Below, piece by piece: positions 1 to 6,372 of a stretch of DNA of 11,761 bases (within the stretch, counting starts at the first letter, position 1; each line of letters starts with the position of its first letter). The notes below the pieces were generated by a model. That model worked only from the letters and a program-made list of their open reading frames with translations, searched no databases and was not told the DNA's origin. The translations under genes were made by a program, and so were the position numbers. Origin of the DNA: CAZEJK01 sp964512045 (lineage in GTDB: Bacteria > Acidobacteriota > Thermoanaerobaculia > Thermoanaerobaculales > Sulfomarinibacteraceae); NCBI GenBank assembly GCA_964512045.1, contig CAZEJK010000155.1:1-11761 (forward strand). Direction: 5' to 3'.

Positions 1-90
1 TCAATTCTGAATGCCGCCCGCCCTCCCGGCAGCCTGCTCTGCAAGCTTGCGGCATGGAAGGGTGTTTCGACGCCTGCTGCAAGGGCTGAC

Positions 91-116
91 GGGTGGGCGG
101 GGGAGCTCATACCCAA
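91..116 (+). repeat. Intergenic repeat, copy 1 (partner at 11068-11093, inverted)
   Basis: The 26 bases here match the reverse complement of 11068-11093 at 24 of 26 positions. The shared core is GGGGAGCTCATACC. Both copies lie outside genes. This is probably part of a dispersed intergenic repeat family; its function is unknown. Confidence 0.7.
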
Positions 117-179
117 TACCTCACACCCAACCGCTACGCGGGCGCGGGACCGGCGCCATCGGAGCATTACTTTGGTTGC

Positions 180-197
180 GGCCCGCGGCCGCGTTGG
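180..197 (+). repeat. 18-bp GC-rich repeat (inverted partner at 4662-4679)
   Basis: GGCCCGCGGCCGCGTTGG occurs here and, as an exact reverse complement, at 4662-4679. A shorter version of the core (GCGGCCGCGTTG) also appears at 11052-11063, overlapping the end of the large kinase gene. The core is self-complementary, so some of the match could be chance in GC-rich DNA. The position of these copies in or at the edge of gene gaps favours a repeat family. Confidence 0.45.
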
Positions 198-244
198 GGG
201 CACTCCGCTGCACCGATCACCACCACGTCGCCCGACGGTTAAAT

Positions 245-259
245 CTCTCGATCTGAGAG
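245..259. promoter_or_regulatory. Small dyad upstream of the HU promoter
   Basis: CTCTC-GATCT-GAGAG is a perfect 5-bp inverted repeat with a 5-base centre, ending 9 bases before the -35 box at 269. The placement suits an operator or activator site, but the arms are short, so chance is a real alternative. Confidence 0.2.
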
Positions 260-268
260 CTATGGCAC

Positions 269-298
269 TTGACAACTCGAATCGGGCACCGGTAATGT
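269..298 (+). promoter_or_regulatory. Sigma70-type promoter of the HU gene
   Basis: A perfect -35 box TTGACA (269-274) is followed after 18 bases by TAATGT (293-298), which keeps the first TA and last T of the -10 consensus. Transcription would start near 305, giving a leader of about 22 bases that carries the strong Shine-Dalgarno sequence at 313-322. Confidence 0.65.
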
Positions 299-326
299 CG
301 ATCCTTGCGACGAAGGAGGAGGCTTC

Positions 327-596
327 ATGATCAAGTCCGACCTAGTGGAGCGTGTCATAGAGGCAACGGGTCTGCCGAAGCCGAAGGCGGCCGATGCGGT
401 CAACGCACTGTTCGAGGGGATGAAGGACGCTCTCCTCGCAGGCGACCGGATCGAGCTCCGCGGGTTTGGAGTGTTCCAGGTCAAGGACCGCAAGCGAGGC
501 ATTGGCCGCAACCCGAAGACCGGAGTCGAGGTGGAGATCCCACCGGGTAAGACAATTCGCTTCAAGCCCGGCAAGGCTCTTCGCGACATGAGCTGA
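327..596 (+). CDS. HU-family DNA-binding protein
   Basis: This 89-aa protein is a nucleoid-associated, dimeric histone-like DNA-bending protein of the HU/IHF family. It has the full family length with no added tail: an N-terminal helix pair (about 3-38), the strand motif RGFGVF (45-50), and the beta-arm signature GRNPKTG (60-66). In that signature the proline at 63 is the DNA-intercalating residue of the family. The C-terminal strand and helix is IRFKPGKALRD. The ATG start is set by a strong Shine-Dalgarno AAGGAGGAGG at 313-322. A consensus-like promoter lies just upstream and a hairpin terminator 34 bases after the stop, so it is probably expressed mainly as a single-gene transcript. Whether it behaves more like HU or IHF cannot be told from sequence alone. 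Confidence 0.96.
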   Translation: MIKSDLVERVIEATGLPKPKAADAVNALFEGMKDALLAGDRIELRGFGVFQVKDRKRGIGRNPKTGVEVEIPPGKTIRFKPGKALRDMS

Positions 597-600
597 GTCG

Positions 601-1584
601 TTGTCCGATCCTCAGCGACACGTCTTTCCAGGCCCCGACGGGTGGCACGTCGGGGCCTTTCCATCGCCCGAAGCTCGACCACCCGAGCCCCAGCACCGCT
701 GGTGGCTGCATATCGGACTGTTGGCGGCGACGCTGTGTACGACGACCGTCGTCGGCGGGTTCTTTTTCGGCCGGTTTCCCTCGCAGGCCCCACCACACAA
801 TGGATGGGAGCTGCTAGCCCTCGTCCTGCAAGAGGGCGTCCGGTTCTCCATTCCACTCATGACCATCCTGTTCTGCCACGAGATGGGTCACTACCTCGCG
901 TGCCGCTCCCACCGCCTCCCGGCGTCACTGCCGTACTTCATCCCGGCGCCGATCGGGCCGGGAACCCTTGGCGCCGTGATCCGCGTCCGTGCCCCGATCC
1001 GCCGCAAGTCCGAGCTCCTGGATGTGGGCGCCGCAGGGCCGCTCGCCGGGTTCGTGGTCACCGCACCGATCCTGTTCGTCGGCCTGATGCTCTCGAAGGT
1101 CGTGGAGTTCCCGCTGGAGGAAGGGACTGGGCCGATCTGGGTGTTCGGAGACCCACTGCTCTTCCAGTGGTTTCAGGGGCTCCTCCACACCGAGATTCCC
1201 GCTGGCTCCACGCTCCAGCTCCATCCGGCCGCATGGGCCGCGTGGTTCGGCCTGCTGGTCACGGCGCTCAACCTCCTGCCGTTCGCCCAGCTCGACGGAG
1301 GGCACGTGGCGTACTCGCTCCTCGGTCGCTGGCACGCACGCATCGCCTGGCCGCTGCTCGGCGTGCTGTTCGTCCTCGGTTTCTTCTGGTGGGGGTGGTG
1401 GCTGTGGACGGGTATCGCGCTCCTTCTCGGCGTCCGCCATCCCCCTGTGCTCGACGAACCGACGCCTCTCGACCGACGACGCACCTGGATCGCGCTCGCT
1501 TGCATCGCCGTCTTCGTGATCTCGTTCAACCCGGCTCCCATCCGCGAGATCTCATTACAGCAGGCGATCGAGCTCATCGGCTGA
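601..1584 (+). CDS. Site-2-protease-like M50 zinc metalloprotease, membrane protein
   Basis: A 327-aa polytopic membrane protein of the M50 (site-2 protease) family, which cleaves substrates within the membrane. The zinc-binding motif HEMGH is at residues 93-97. The second family motif, NLLPFAQLDGGH, is at 224-235 and supplies the third metal ligand, Asp232. Hydrophobic segments lie at about 37-58, 80-92, 143-165, 211-228, 248-280 and 295-310. The conserved block GAVIRVRAPIRRK (124-136) followed by LLDVGAAGPLAGF is typical of this subfamily. The start is uncertain. TTG at 601 is the only NTG codon between the upstream in-frame stop (589-591) and the first membrane segment, apart from CTG 706/718 and TTG 721, and it has no clear ribosome binding site. 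A strong terminator hairpin (631-657) lies within its first codons. The first in-frame ATG (859) would remove the first membrane span. The substrate is unknown, and I see no obvious link to the downstream kinase cluster. Confidence 0.9.
   Translation: MSDPQRHVFPGPDGWHVGAFPSPEARPPEPQHRWWLHIGLLAATLCTTTVVGGFFFGRFPSQAPPHNGWELLALVLQEGVRFSIPLMTILFCHEMGHYLACRSHRLPASLPYFIPAPIGPGTLGAVIRVRAPIRRKSELLDVGAAGPLAGFVVTAPILFVGLMLSKVVEFPLEEGTGPIWVFGDPLLFQWFQGLLHTEIPAGSTLQLHPAAWAAWFGLLVTALNLLPFAQLDGGHVAYSLLGRWHARIAWPLLGVLFVLGFFWWGWWLWTGIALLLGVRHPPVLDEPTPLDRRRTWIALACIAVFVISFNPAPIREISLQQAIELIG
631..660 (+). terminator. Rho-independent-type terminator after the HU gene, inside the M50 reading frame
   Basis: GGCCCCGACG (631-640) and CGTCGGGGCC (648-657) form a perfect 10-bp stem with a 7-base loop, followed by TTT (658-660). 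It begins 34 bases after the HU stop codon. The U tract is short, so termination may be partial. Because it lies within the first 20 codons of the M50 frame, it may act as an attenuator for that gene, or the true M50 start may be downstream. Confidence 0.72.
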
Positions 1585-1695
1585 CGCAACCGAGAGCTGC
1601 AGGGAGCACCGTGCTCTCTGGGTGGGGTCGCACGGCAGCGTGGTTCTCCAGCCTCTTCTGACCAGGTACTCACGAAACCCCAGAGTCAGCACACC

Positions 1696-1724
1696 TCGAC
1701 GGCCTCTCCTCCCGCCGCTACAAT
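1696..1724 (+). promoter_or_regulatory. Promoter of the MoxR / TraB-like operon
   Basis: TCGACG (1696-1701, 4 of 6 with TTGACA) and TACAAT (1719-1724, 5 of 6 with TATAAT) are 17 bases apart, the optimal spacing. The start of transcription would be near 1731 and the leader about 31 bases, ending in the ribosome binding site GGAGGAG at 1754-1760. The same eight bases CTACAATC occur at the -10 of the kinase promoter (4841-4848). Confidence 0.55.
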
Positions 1725-1761
1725 CCTTCCGTGAGTCGCCGAGGCTCGATTATGGAGGAGC

Positions 1762-2607
1762 ATGACAGAGACTGACCTGCAACCGGACCGGATCACCATC
1801 GACGGCGTTACCCTGCACCTGGCCTCGCCCGTGCGCGACGTGCCGCAGTGGATCGGGCAGCAGGACGTGCTGCTACAGATGCTGGCGGCCTGGAGCCGGG
1901 TGGACACGAGCGACCGGCCGCTGCATCCGCGGCTTCTTGGCAAGCCCGGTGTCGGCAAGACGACCTTGGCGTGCGCTGCCGCACTGCAGCTCGGGCTCGA
2001 CGTGTACATCGTCCAGGCCACCATGGACACCCGACCGGAGGACCTTCTGGTATCGCCGGTGCTCGAGCCGTCCGGGGGAGTCCGCTACATGGCCTCACCG
2101 TTGGTCACCGCCATGGTTCGCGGCGCCGTCTGTGTGCTCGACGAAGGCAACCGGATGAGCGAGAAGTCGTGGGCGAGCCTGGCGCCCCTGCTCGACTTCC
2201 GGCGGTCGGTGGACTCGGTGGTGGCCGGGGTCACGATCCACGCCGACCCGGAGTTCCGGTTCGTCACCACGATGAACGAGGATGCCTCCACCTACGAGGT
2301 GCCGGACTACATCCACTCGCGTCTGATGCCACAGATCTACGTCGATTTTCCCGACGAAGATGAGGAGCTCGAGATCCTCTCCGAGCAGGTACCCTTTGCC
2401 AACGACGAGGTCCTGGCGTACGCGCTGGCGTTCCTCCGAGCTGCACACGATGCCGACCTCCGCTACACGGTTCGCGATGGGATCAACGTGGTCCGTTACG
2501 CCATGAAGATCCTCGACCGCGGCCAGGCGGATGAACCGGCCGAGGCGGTGCGTGCCGCCCTCAGGCTATCGATCGCCGCCGAAGAGCTCGAGCTGTTCGA
2601 CCTGTAG
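1762..2607 (+). CDS. MoxR-type AAA+ ATPase
   Basis: A 281-aa soluble AAA+ ATPase of the MoxR/CbbQ/AAA_5 type, ATP-driven remodelling factors that usually act on a vWA-domain partner. Visible motifs are Walker A GKPGVGKTT (60-68), Walker B VCVLDEGNR (123-131, Asp127 and Glu128), sensor 1 TTMNE (169-173, Asn172), and a candidate arginine finger in HSRLMP (Arg187). A helical lid follows (about 197-281). The family's insertion before sensor 1 fits FRRSVDSVVAGVTIHADPEF. The ATG has GGAGGAG almost adjacent (one base away), a slightly tight spacing. The next gene starts 13 bases after the stop, so the two are almost certainly co-transcribed and probably work together. No vWA gene is present in the window, which is unusual for the family. 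Confidence 0.93.
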   Translation: MTETDLQPDRITIDGVTLHLASPVRDVPQWIGQQDVLLQMLAAWSRVDTSDRPLHPRLLGKPGVGKTTLACAAALQLGLDVYIVQATMDTRPEDLLVSPVLEPSGGVRYMASPLVTAMVRGAVCVLDEGNRMSEKSWASLAPLLDFRRSVDSVVAGVTIHADPEFRFVTTMNEDASTYEVPDYIHSRLMPQIYVDFPDEDEELEILSEQVPFANDEVLAYALAFLRAAHDADLRYTVRDGINVVRYAMKILDRGQADEPAEAVRAALRLSIAAEELELFDL

Positions 2608-2620
2608 GCGACCTGAGGCG

Positions 2621-4624
2621 ATGATCGACGGCGAGCTCAACTTCGATGCGATCGCCCCCGAGGTGGCGCCGCGGATCCGGCTGCTACCGATCGTCCATGA
2701 GCGCGTCGACCTCGCAGCCGTCGTACGGATGGCGCTGGAGCGCGTTCGGCCCGCAGGCGTCGCCGTCGAGCTGCCAACGACCCTCGCGGATCAGTGCGAA
2801 CGGGCGATCGCACGGCTTCCGGAGATCTCCCTCCTCATCTCCGAGCCAGAGGACGACTCCAATGCCCTGATCTGGCCGGTCACCCCGGCGGATCCGACCG
2901 TGGAGGCGATCCGCTGGGCGATAGAGCACGACGTCCCGTGGTTCTGCATCGATCCCGACGTGCGCTACCGCGAGCGCCATCGAGAGCCGATCCCGGACCC
3001 CTGGTCGCTGTGGCGCCTCGGCATCGAGCGCTACCTCGGACTGCTCATGCGCCTGAGCCGCGTACGCTCCAGCCATGCCGATGCGGTTCGGGAGCAGGGC
3101 CTCGCATACCACCTCATCCAATGCCGCGAGCAGGTACCGGACGGTACGATCCTGGGTGTGCTCGGCGCGGCGCACGTGGCGCCCGTGGCCCAACGCCTTG
3201 CAGAGCCGCTGGCGGTTCCGCTGGCGCGCACGCGCCGCAGCGATATCCACCTGCGCAACCTCCACCCGTCGAGCCTCACCGCCCTCCTGCCGGACCCTCC
3301 GATCCTCCATGCCGTATGGGAGCTGGTCCGTACCGGCGCCGTACCCGAGGCTCCGACGCTGGAGGACACCCTCAACAGACCGGTATCCGTGATGCGGCAT
3401 GGTCTACGGCTCATCACAGGTCAGAGCGGCAGCGAGCGTCAGGAGCAGCGCTGGCGGTTGGTCGAGCTGGCGGCGGCACGAACCACCCGAAAGACTGCAC
3501 ACGACGACCCGATTCCCGACCGCACGCGTCTCGTTCCGGTTGCGTGGGACGTGGCCTCCAGCTCGTGGAGCGCGCACTCCCGGCGTCCGATCCACCGCTG
3601 GCAACGACGGGTGTTCTTCGACTTCGCCCGACGGTACGCCCGTGTCCAGGGGATTCTCGTCCCGAGCCTGTACGAGTGCGTGGTCGCCGCCCGCGGGGTC
3701 GCGGACGACAACCTCGCGTGGGAGATGTTCGACGTGCTCCGCTGCTATCCCTGGCAACGGGAGGCATCGGACATCGAGACCGCCACCGTTGACGGCGAGT
3801 CGCTCGATCTCGGGACGCGCACGGTACGCTTCCGAAGGCGGTTCTTCCGGGTCAAGCAGCGACCGGTCGAGATCCCCGTCCGACAGCGCGCCGAGACGCC
3901 CGAAGACCCGGGGGAGTGGATCGAGGGGTTCGGTACGAACCATATCTGCTCCTACCCTCCCGAGGACATCCGGATCGAGGACTACGGACGGTTCCTGCAG
4001 CAGAAGGTGCTCTCCCTGCTGGCCGCGGAGCGGACCCGTATCGAGCCGTTCACGTCCAGCCTGCTCGACGGCGTCGACCTGCGCGAGACCATCCGCAACG
4101 CCCATGAGGGCAGGGTGTACGTCCGCGAGCAGCTGCGCGCCCCGGGCAAGGCCGGCTCAGTTGTGGTGGTGTTCGACCGGGACCTGACCAACGAGCGCTA
4201 CCCGTTCGCCATGACGTGGCTCGGCGAGCACGACCAGGAGTCCGACATGGCGTTCTACGCCTCCGACCCAACCGAGCAGGTTGTCGGTCCTGGCATCATG
4301 CGGGCGGTCTACGGCGGCTTCATGCTCACCATGCCGCGCGGGAGGCTGCTCGACATCTGGCACGACCCCGACTATCGGATGGCTCGCGAAAAGGCCGAGG
4401 TGCTCCTCATGGCTGCAGTCGACTACAGCCCGGAACGCCTCATCGTGCACCTCGCGCCGGACCCGCCCTCCAGTCGTCTCCACCAGTACGCCGCCGTCCA
4501 GAGCAAGGCGATCGTGCACATCCCGATCGGCTCCATGTCGCCCACTGCCCTCGACAGGATCCGCACCGTGCACCTGCTCGCGGGCTACCATATCCGCGAG
4601 CGCGCCGGCGCGTACATCTGGTAG
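2621..4624 (+). CDS. Unrecognised 667-aa protein with a TraB-like N-terminal domain
   Basis: I do not recognise the full-length family. Residues about 18-200 resemble the TraB/PrgY/EreA-like fold. LLPIVHERVD (21-30) is near the start, followed by the P-x-x-VAVELP pattern (44-52). EAIRWAIEHDVPWFCIDPD lies at 95-113, and the late strand-loop GVLGAAHV is at 179-186, which in that superfamily is a second glycine/histidine signature. The middle (270-430) is basic and Trp/Arg-rich. The C-terminal region (about 430-667) looks like a separate compact domain: GFGTNHICSYPPEDI (436-450), the strand SVVVVFDRD (513-521), WLGEHDQESDMAFY (533-546), YGGFMLTMPRGRLLDIW (564-580), then two predicted alpha/beta units ending GYHIRERAGAYIW. 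No signal peptide or membrane span is visible. The ATG at 2621 follows the ATPase stop by 13 bases with a weak GAGG; a longer frame back to 2531 would overlap the ATPase and is unlikely. It occupies the place where a MoxR operon normally has a vWA partner, so it may be the ATPase's substrate or effector. Confidence 0.85.
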   Translation: MIDGELNFDAIAPEVAPRIRLLPIVHERVDLAAVVRMALERVRPAGVAVELPTTLADQCERAIARLPEISLLISEPEDDSNALIWPVTPADPTVEAIRWAIEHDVPWFCIDPDVRYRERHREPIPDPWSLWRLGIERYLGLLMRLSRVRSSHADAVREQGLAYHLIQCREQVPDGTILGVLGAAHVAPVAQRLAEPLAVPLARTRRSDIHLRNLHPSSLTALLPDPPILHAVWELVRTGAVPEAPTLEDTLNRPVSVMRHGLRLITGQSGSERQEQRWRLVELAAARTTRKTAHDDPIPDRTRLVPVAWDVASSSWSAHSRRPIHRWQRRVFFDFARRYARVQGILVPSLYECVVAARGVADDNLAWEMFDVLRCYPWQREASDIETATVDGESLDLGTRTVRFRRRFFRVKQRPVEIPVRQRAETPEDPGEWIEGFGTNHICSYPPEDIRIEDYGRFLQQKVLSLLAAERTRIEPFTSSLLDGVDLRETIRNAHEGRVYVREQLRAPGKAGSVVVVFDRDLTNERYPFAMTWLGEHDQESDMAFYASDPTEQVVGPGIMRAVYGGFMLTMPRGRLLDIWHDPDYRMAREKAEVLLMAAVDYSPERLIVHLAPDPPSSRLHQYAAVQSKAIVHIPIGSMSPTALDRIRTVHLLAGYHIRERAGAYIW

Positions 4625-4661
4625 CGGTCCCCCGACCGGCACATGCGTCAGCTCTCAGCGA

Positions 4662-4679
4662 CCAACGCGGCCGCGGGCC
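4662..4679 (-). repeat. 18-bp GC-rich repeat (partner at 180-197)
   Basis: Exact reverse complement of 180-197, lying 38 bases after the stop of the TraB-like gene and 5 bases before the longer repeat at 4685-4732. Confidence 0.45.
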
Positions 4680-4684
4680 GGCCT

Positions 4685-4732
4685 CCGGATGGCCGGGATC
4701 CGGCTGCCGGGGCATGGGCCGGGTCCGGGCTC
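4685..4732 (+). repeat. 48-bp intergenic repeat (inverted partner at 11134-11181)
   Basis: These 48 bases match the reverse complement of 11134-11181 at 41 positions, with the first 22 identical. The core GCCGG-GAT-CCGGC can form a short hairpin. The two copies sit on either side of the two-kinase block in opposite orientation. The rest of the 263-base gap holds only the promoter of the FHA kinase; I see no other gene in it. Confidence 0.75.
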
Positions 4733-4817
4733 AAGCGTGGTCGCTCCCGCGAGCCGGCGGTGGAGACCGTGCGCCCAACCGCTCGAGAGCCCACCTCGCC
4801 AGGCTGGGAGGTCGGAG

Positions 4818-4847
4818 CTGAGCGCTTCCGAGCAGCTCGTCTACAAT
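4818..4847 (+). promoter_or_regulatory. Promoter of the two-kinase operon
   Basis: TACAAT (4842-4847) is a good -10 box. The best -35 is CTGAGC (4818-4823, 3 of 6, spacing 18), which is weak. The start would be near 4854, giving a leader of about 34 bases with GGGGAGG at 4875-4881 before the GTG start. The bases CTACAATC are identical to those of the promoter at 1696-1724, which would let one factor serve both operons. Confidence 0.45.
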
Positions 4848-4887
4848 CGCCTGAGCACGGTCTCGAAGGCATCCGGGGAGGTGAACA

Positions 4888-6351
4888 GTGCCGGCTCAGG
4901 TTCAGCTGAAGGTGGTCTGCGGTCCCCTGACCGGCCAGCTCCATGTCTTCAGCGAGCGCACCACCTGCGTGATCGGTCGAGCCTCCGACTGCAACTTGCG
5001 GCTGCCCGACGACCCGGCGCACCGAACCGTCTCCCGCCACCACTGTTTGCTCGACATCAACCCGCCTGACGTCCGGGTCCGCGACTTCGGAAGCCTGAAC
5101 GGTACGTTCGTCAACGGGCTGAAGATCGGTCAGCGACCCAATCCCGACAGCGTCGACGCCACGGTTGTCTCGGACGAGGCGCCGGAGCACGATCTGCACA
5201 ACGGAGACCGCCTGCGGATCGGCGGCACCGAGCTCGCCGTGTCCATCCAGCTGCCCGCCCACTGCCCGGGCTGCGGCACCGAGGTCGACGTGCCTGCCAC
5301 CCTCTGCCCCGACTGCGCCCGGCACGGCGCCGCGCATAGGGTCACGGCCTCTCGACCGGCAGTATGCTCGGTGTGCGGTGGCCCAGCCGACCCTCCCTCC
5401 CAGCCTGGAAGTCTGTGTGCTTCGTGTCGACAGAGCCCGCAGCGGGTGATCGAGACCCTGGTGGACCCGCGCCGCCCGGCCCCGGGAGTCCGCGGCTACA
5501 CTGTGCTCCGCCCCCTGGGAAGCGGCGGCATGGGAAGCGTTTTCCTCGCTCGACGTGACGGCGATCAGCGCCTGGTGGCGCTCAAGGTCATGCTGCCACA
5601 GATGGCGGCGCAAGAGCGTGCTCGACGGATGTTCCAGCGCGAGATCGAGAACGCCAGGACTCTCGACCATGCCAATGTGGTCCGCCTGCTCGATGCGGGA
5701 TCGAGCCAGGGCGTGTTCTACTGCGCCCTCGAGCTCTGTGAGCGCGGCAGTGTGGCGGATCTCATCCGGGCTCGAGGCGGCCCGCTCCCGACCGACGAAG
5801 CCGTCCGCATCGCCCTCGCCGCGCTCGAGGCGCTCGCCTACATCCACACCGCCCAGGTGCCGTCCATCTGCCTGGAAGACGGCTCGTTCGGCATCGGAAG
5901 CGGGCTTGTGCACCGTGACATCAAGCCCGCAAACCTGCTACTGACCGGTCCCGACCCTCCACAGGTCAAGGTGGCGGATGTCGGCCTGGCCAAGGCGTTC
6001 GATCTCGCAGGCCTGAGCGGACAGACCCGTACCGGCGCCGCAGCTGGAACTCCGCTGTACATGCCGCGGCAACAGGTGATCAACTTCAAGTACGCGCAGC
6101 CGGACGTGGACGTCTGGTCGCTGGCCGCGACCCTGTATGCGATGCTCACCGGCCACGCCCCTCGCAGGTTTCCGCGCGGCGCCGATCCATGGCGGATCGT
6201 GCTCCAGGAACCCCCAGTTCCGATCCTCGAGCGCAACCCGCATCTCCCACAGGAGCTCGCCGAGGTGGTGGATCACGCACTCCAGGAGCGTCCACGAATC
6301 GCGTTCTCCAGCGCGTCACAGCTCCGCGAGGCACTGCAGGCCACGCTATGA
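4888..6351 (+). CDS. FHA-domain Ser/Thr protein kinase with two CxxC zinc-binding pairs
   Basis: A 487-aa cytoplasmic protein. An N-terminal FHA domain (about 7-120), which binds phosphothreonine, has the hallmark residues GR (30-31), SRHH (49-52) and NGTFVNG (71-77). Then come the CxxC pairs CPGC/CPDC (126, 140) and CSVC/CASC (160, 177), probably one or two zinc ribbons. The kinase domain (about 204-487) has the P-loop GSGGMG (211-216), catalytic Lys233 in ALK, HRDIKPAN (342-349), and ADVG (363-366) in place of DFG. The activation segment ends GTPLYMPRQQ, so the usual APE glutamate is a glutamine. About 16 extra residues (321-338) precede HRD. All core catalytic residues are present, so it is probably active. 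GTG is chosen as the start for its GGGGAGG at a 6-base spacing. It is followed 21 bases later by the second kinase and is likely co-transcribed with it. No membrane span. Confidence 0.94.
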   Translation: MPAQVQLKVVCGPLTGQLHVFSERTTCVIGRASDCNLRLPDDPAHRTVSRHHCLLDINPPDVRVRDFGSLNGTFVNGLKIGQRPNPDSVDATVVSDEAPEHDLHNGDRLRIGGTELAVSIQLPAHCPGCGTEVDVPATLCPDCARHGAAHRVTASRPAVCSVCGGPADPPSQPGSLCASCRQSPQRVIETLVDPRRPAPGVRGYTVLRPLGSGGMGSVFLARRDGDQRLVALKVMLPQMAAQERARRMFQREIENARTLDHANVVRLLDAGSSQGVFYCALELCERGSVADLIRARGGPLPTDEAVRIALAALEALAYIHTAQVPSICLEDGSFGIGSGLVHRDIKPANLLLTGPDPPQVKVADVGLAKAFDLAGLSGQTRTGAAAGTPLYMPRQQVINFKYAQPDVDVWSLAATLYAMLTGHAPRRFPRGADPWRIVLQEPPVPILERNPHLPQELAEVVDHALQERPRIAFSSASQLREALQATL

Positions 6352-6372
6352 GACGGGCCATCGGTAGCGAAG

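Larger units (their letters stand above)
1..268. other. Non-coding leader upstream of the HU gene
   Basis: No reading frame here looks like a real protein: the only long one (11-256, +) is low-complexity, Arg/Ala/Gly-rich, has no recognisable motif and no ribosome binding site. I see no tRNA-like fold or rRNA. The stretch holds two short segments that recur elsewhere in the window (91-116 and 180-197, listed separately) and a small dyad at 245-259 just before the HU promoter. The 3' end of an unseen upstream gene could lie left of the window. Confidence 0.6.

Noticed and set aside
11..256. 81-aa open frame at the left end
   Set aside because: No ribosome binding site, low-complexity product, and it contains intergenic repeat segments.
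1592..1618. GAGAGC...GCTCTC hairpin after the M50 gene as a terminator
   Set aside because: Only six pairs, a 15-base loop with a competing structure, and no T tract.
642..1661. A 339-aa open frame overlapping the M50 gene on the + strand
   Set aside because: The product is Arg/Pro-rich with no motif, while the overlapping frame carries HEMGH and LDGGH.
2531..2620. N-terminal extension of the TraB-like protein into the ATPase gene
   Set aside because: It would overlap the ATPase lid coding sequence by 77 bases and is low-complexity; ATG 2621 sits right after the ATPase stop.
4648..5913. A 421-aa open frame on the - strand
   Set aside because: It lies antisense across the FHA kinase, whose motifs are clear, and spans a promoter and repeat. 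Long antisense frames are expected in GC-rich genes.
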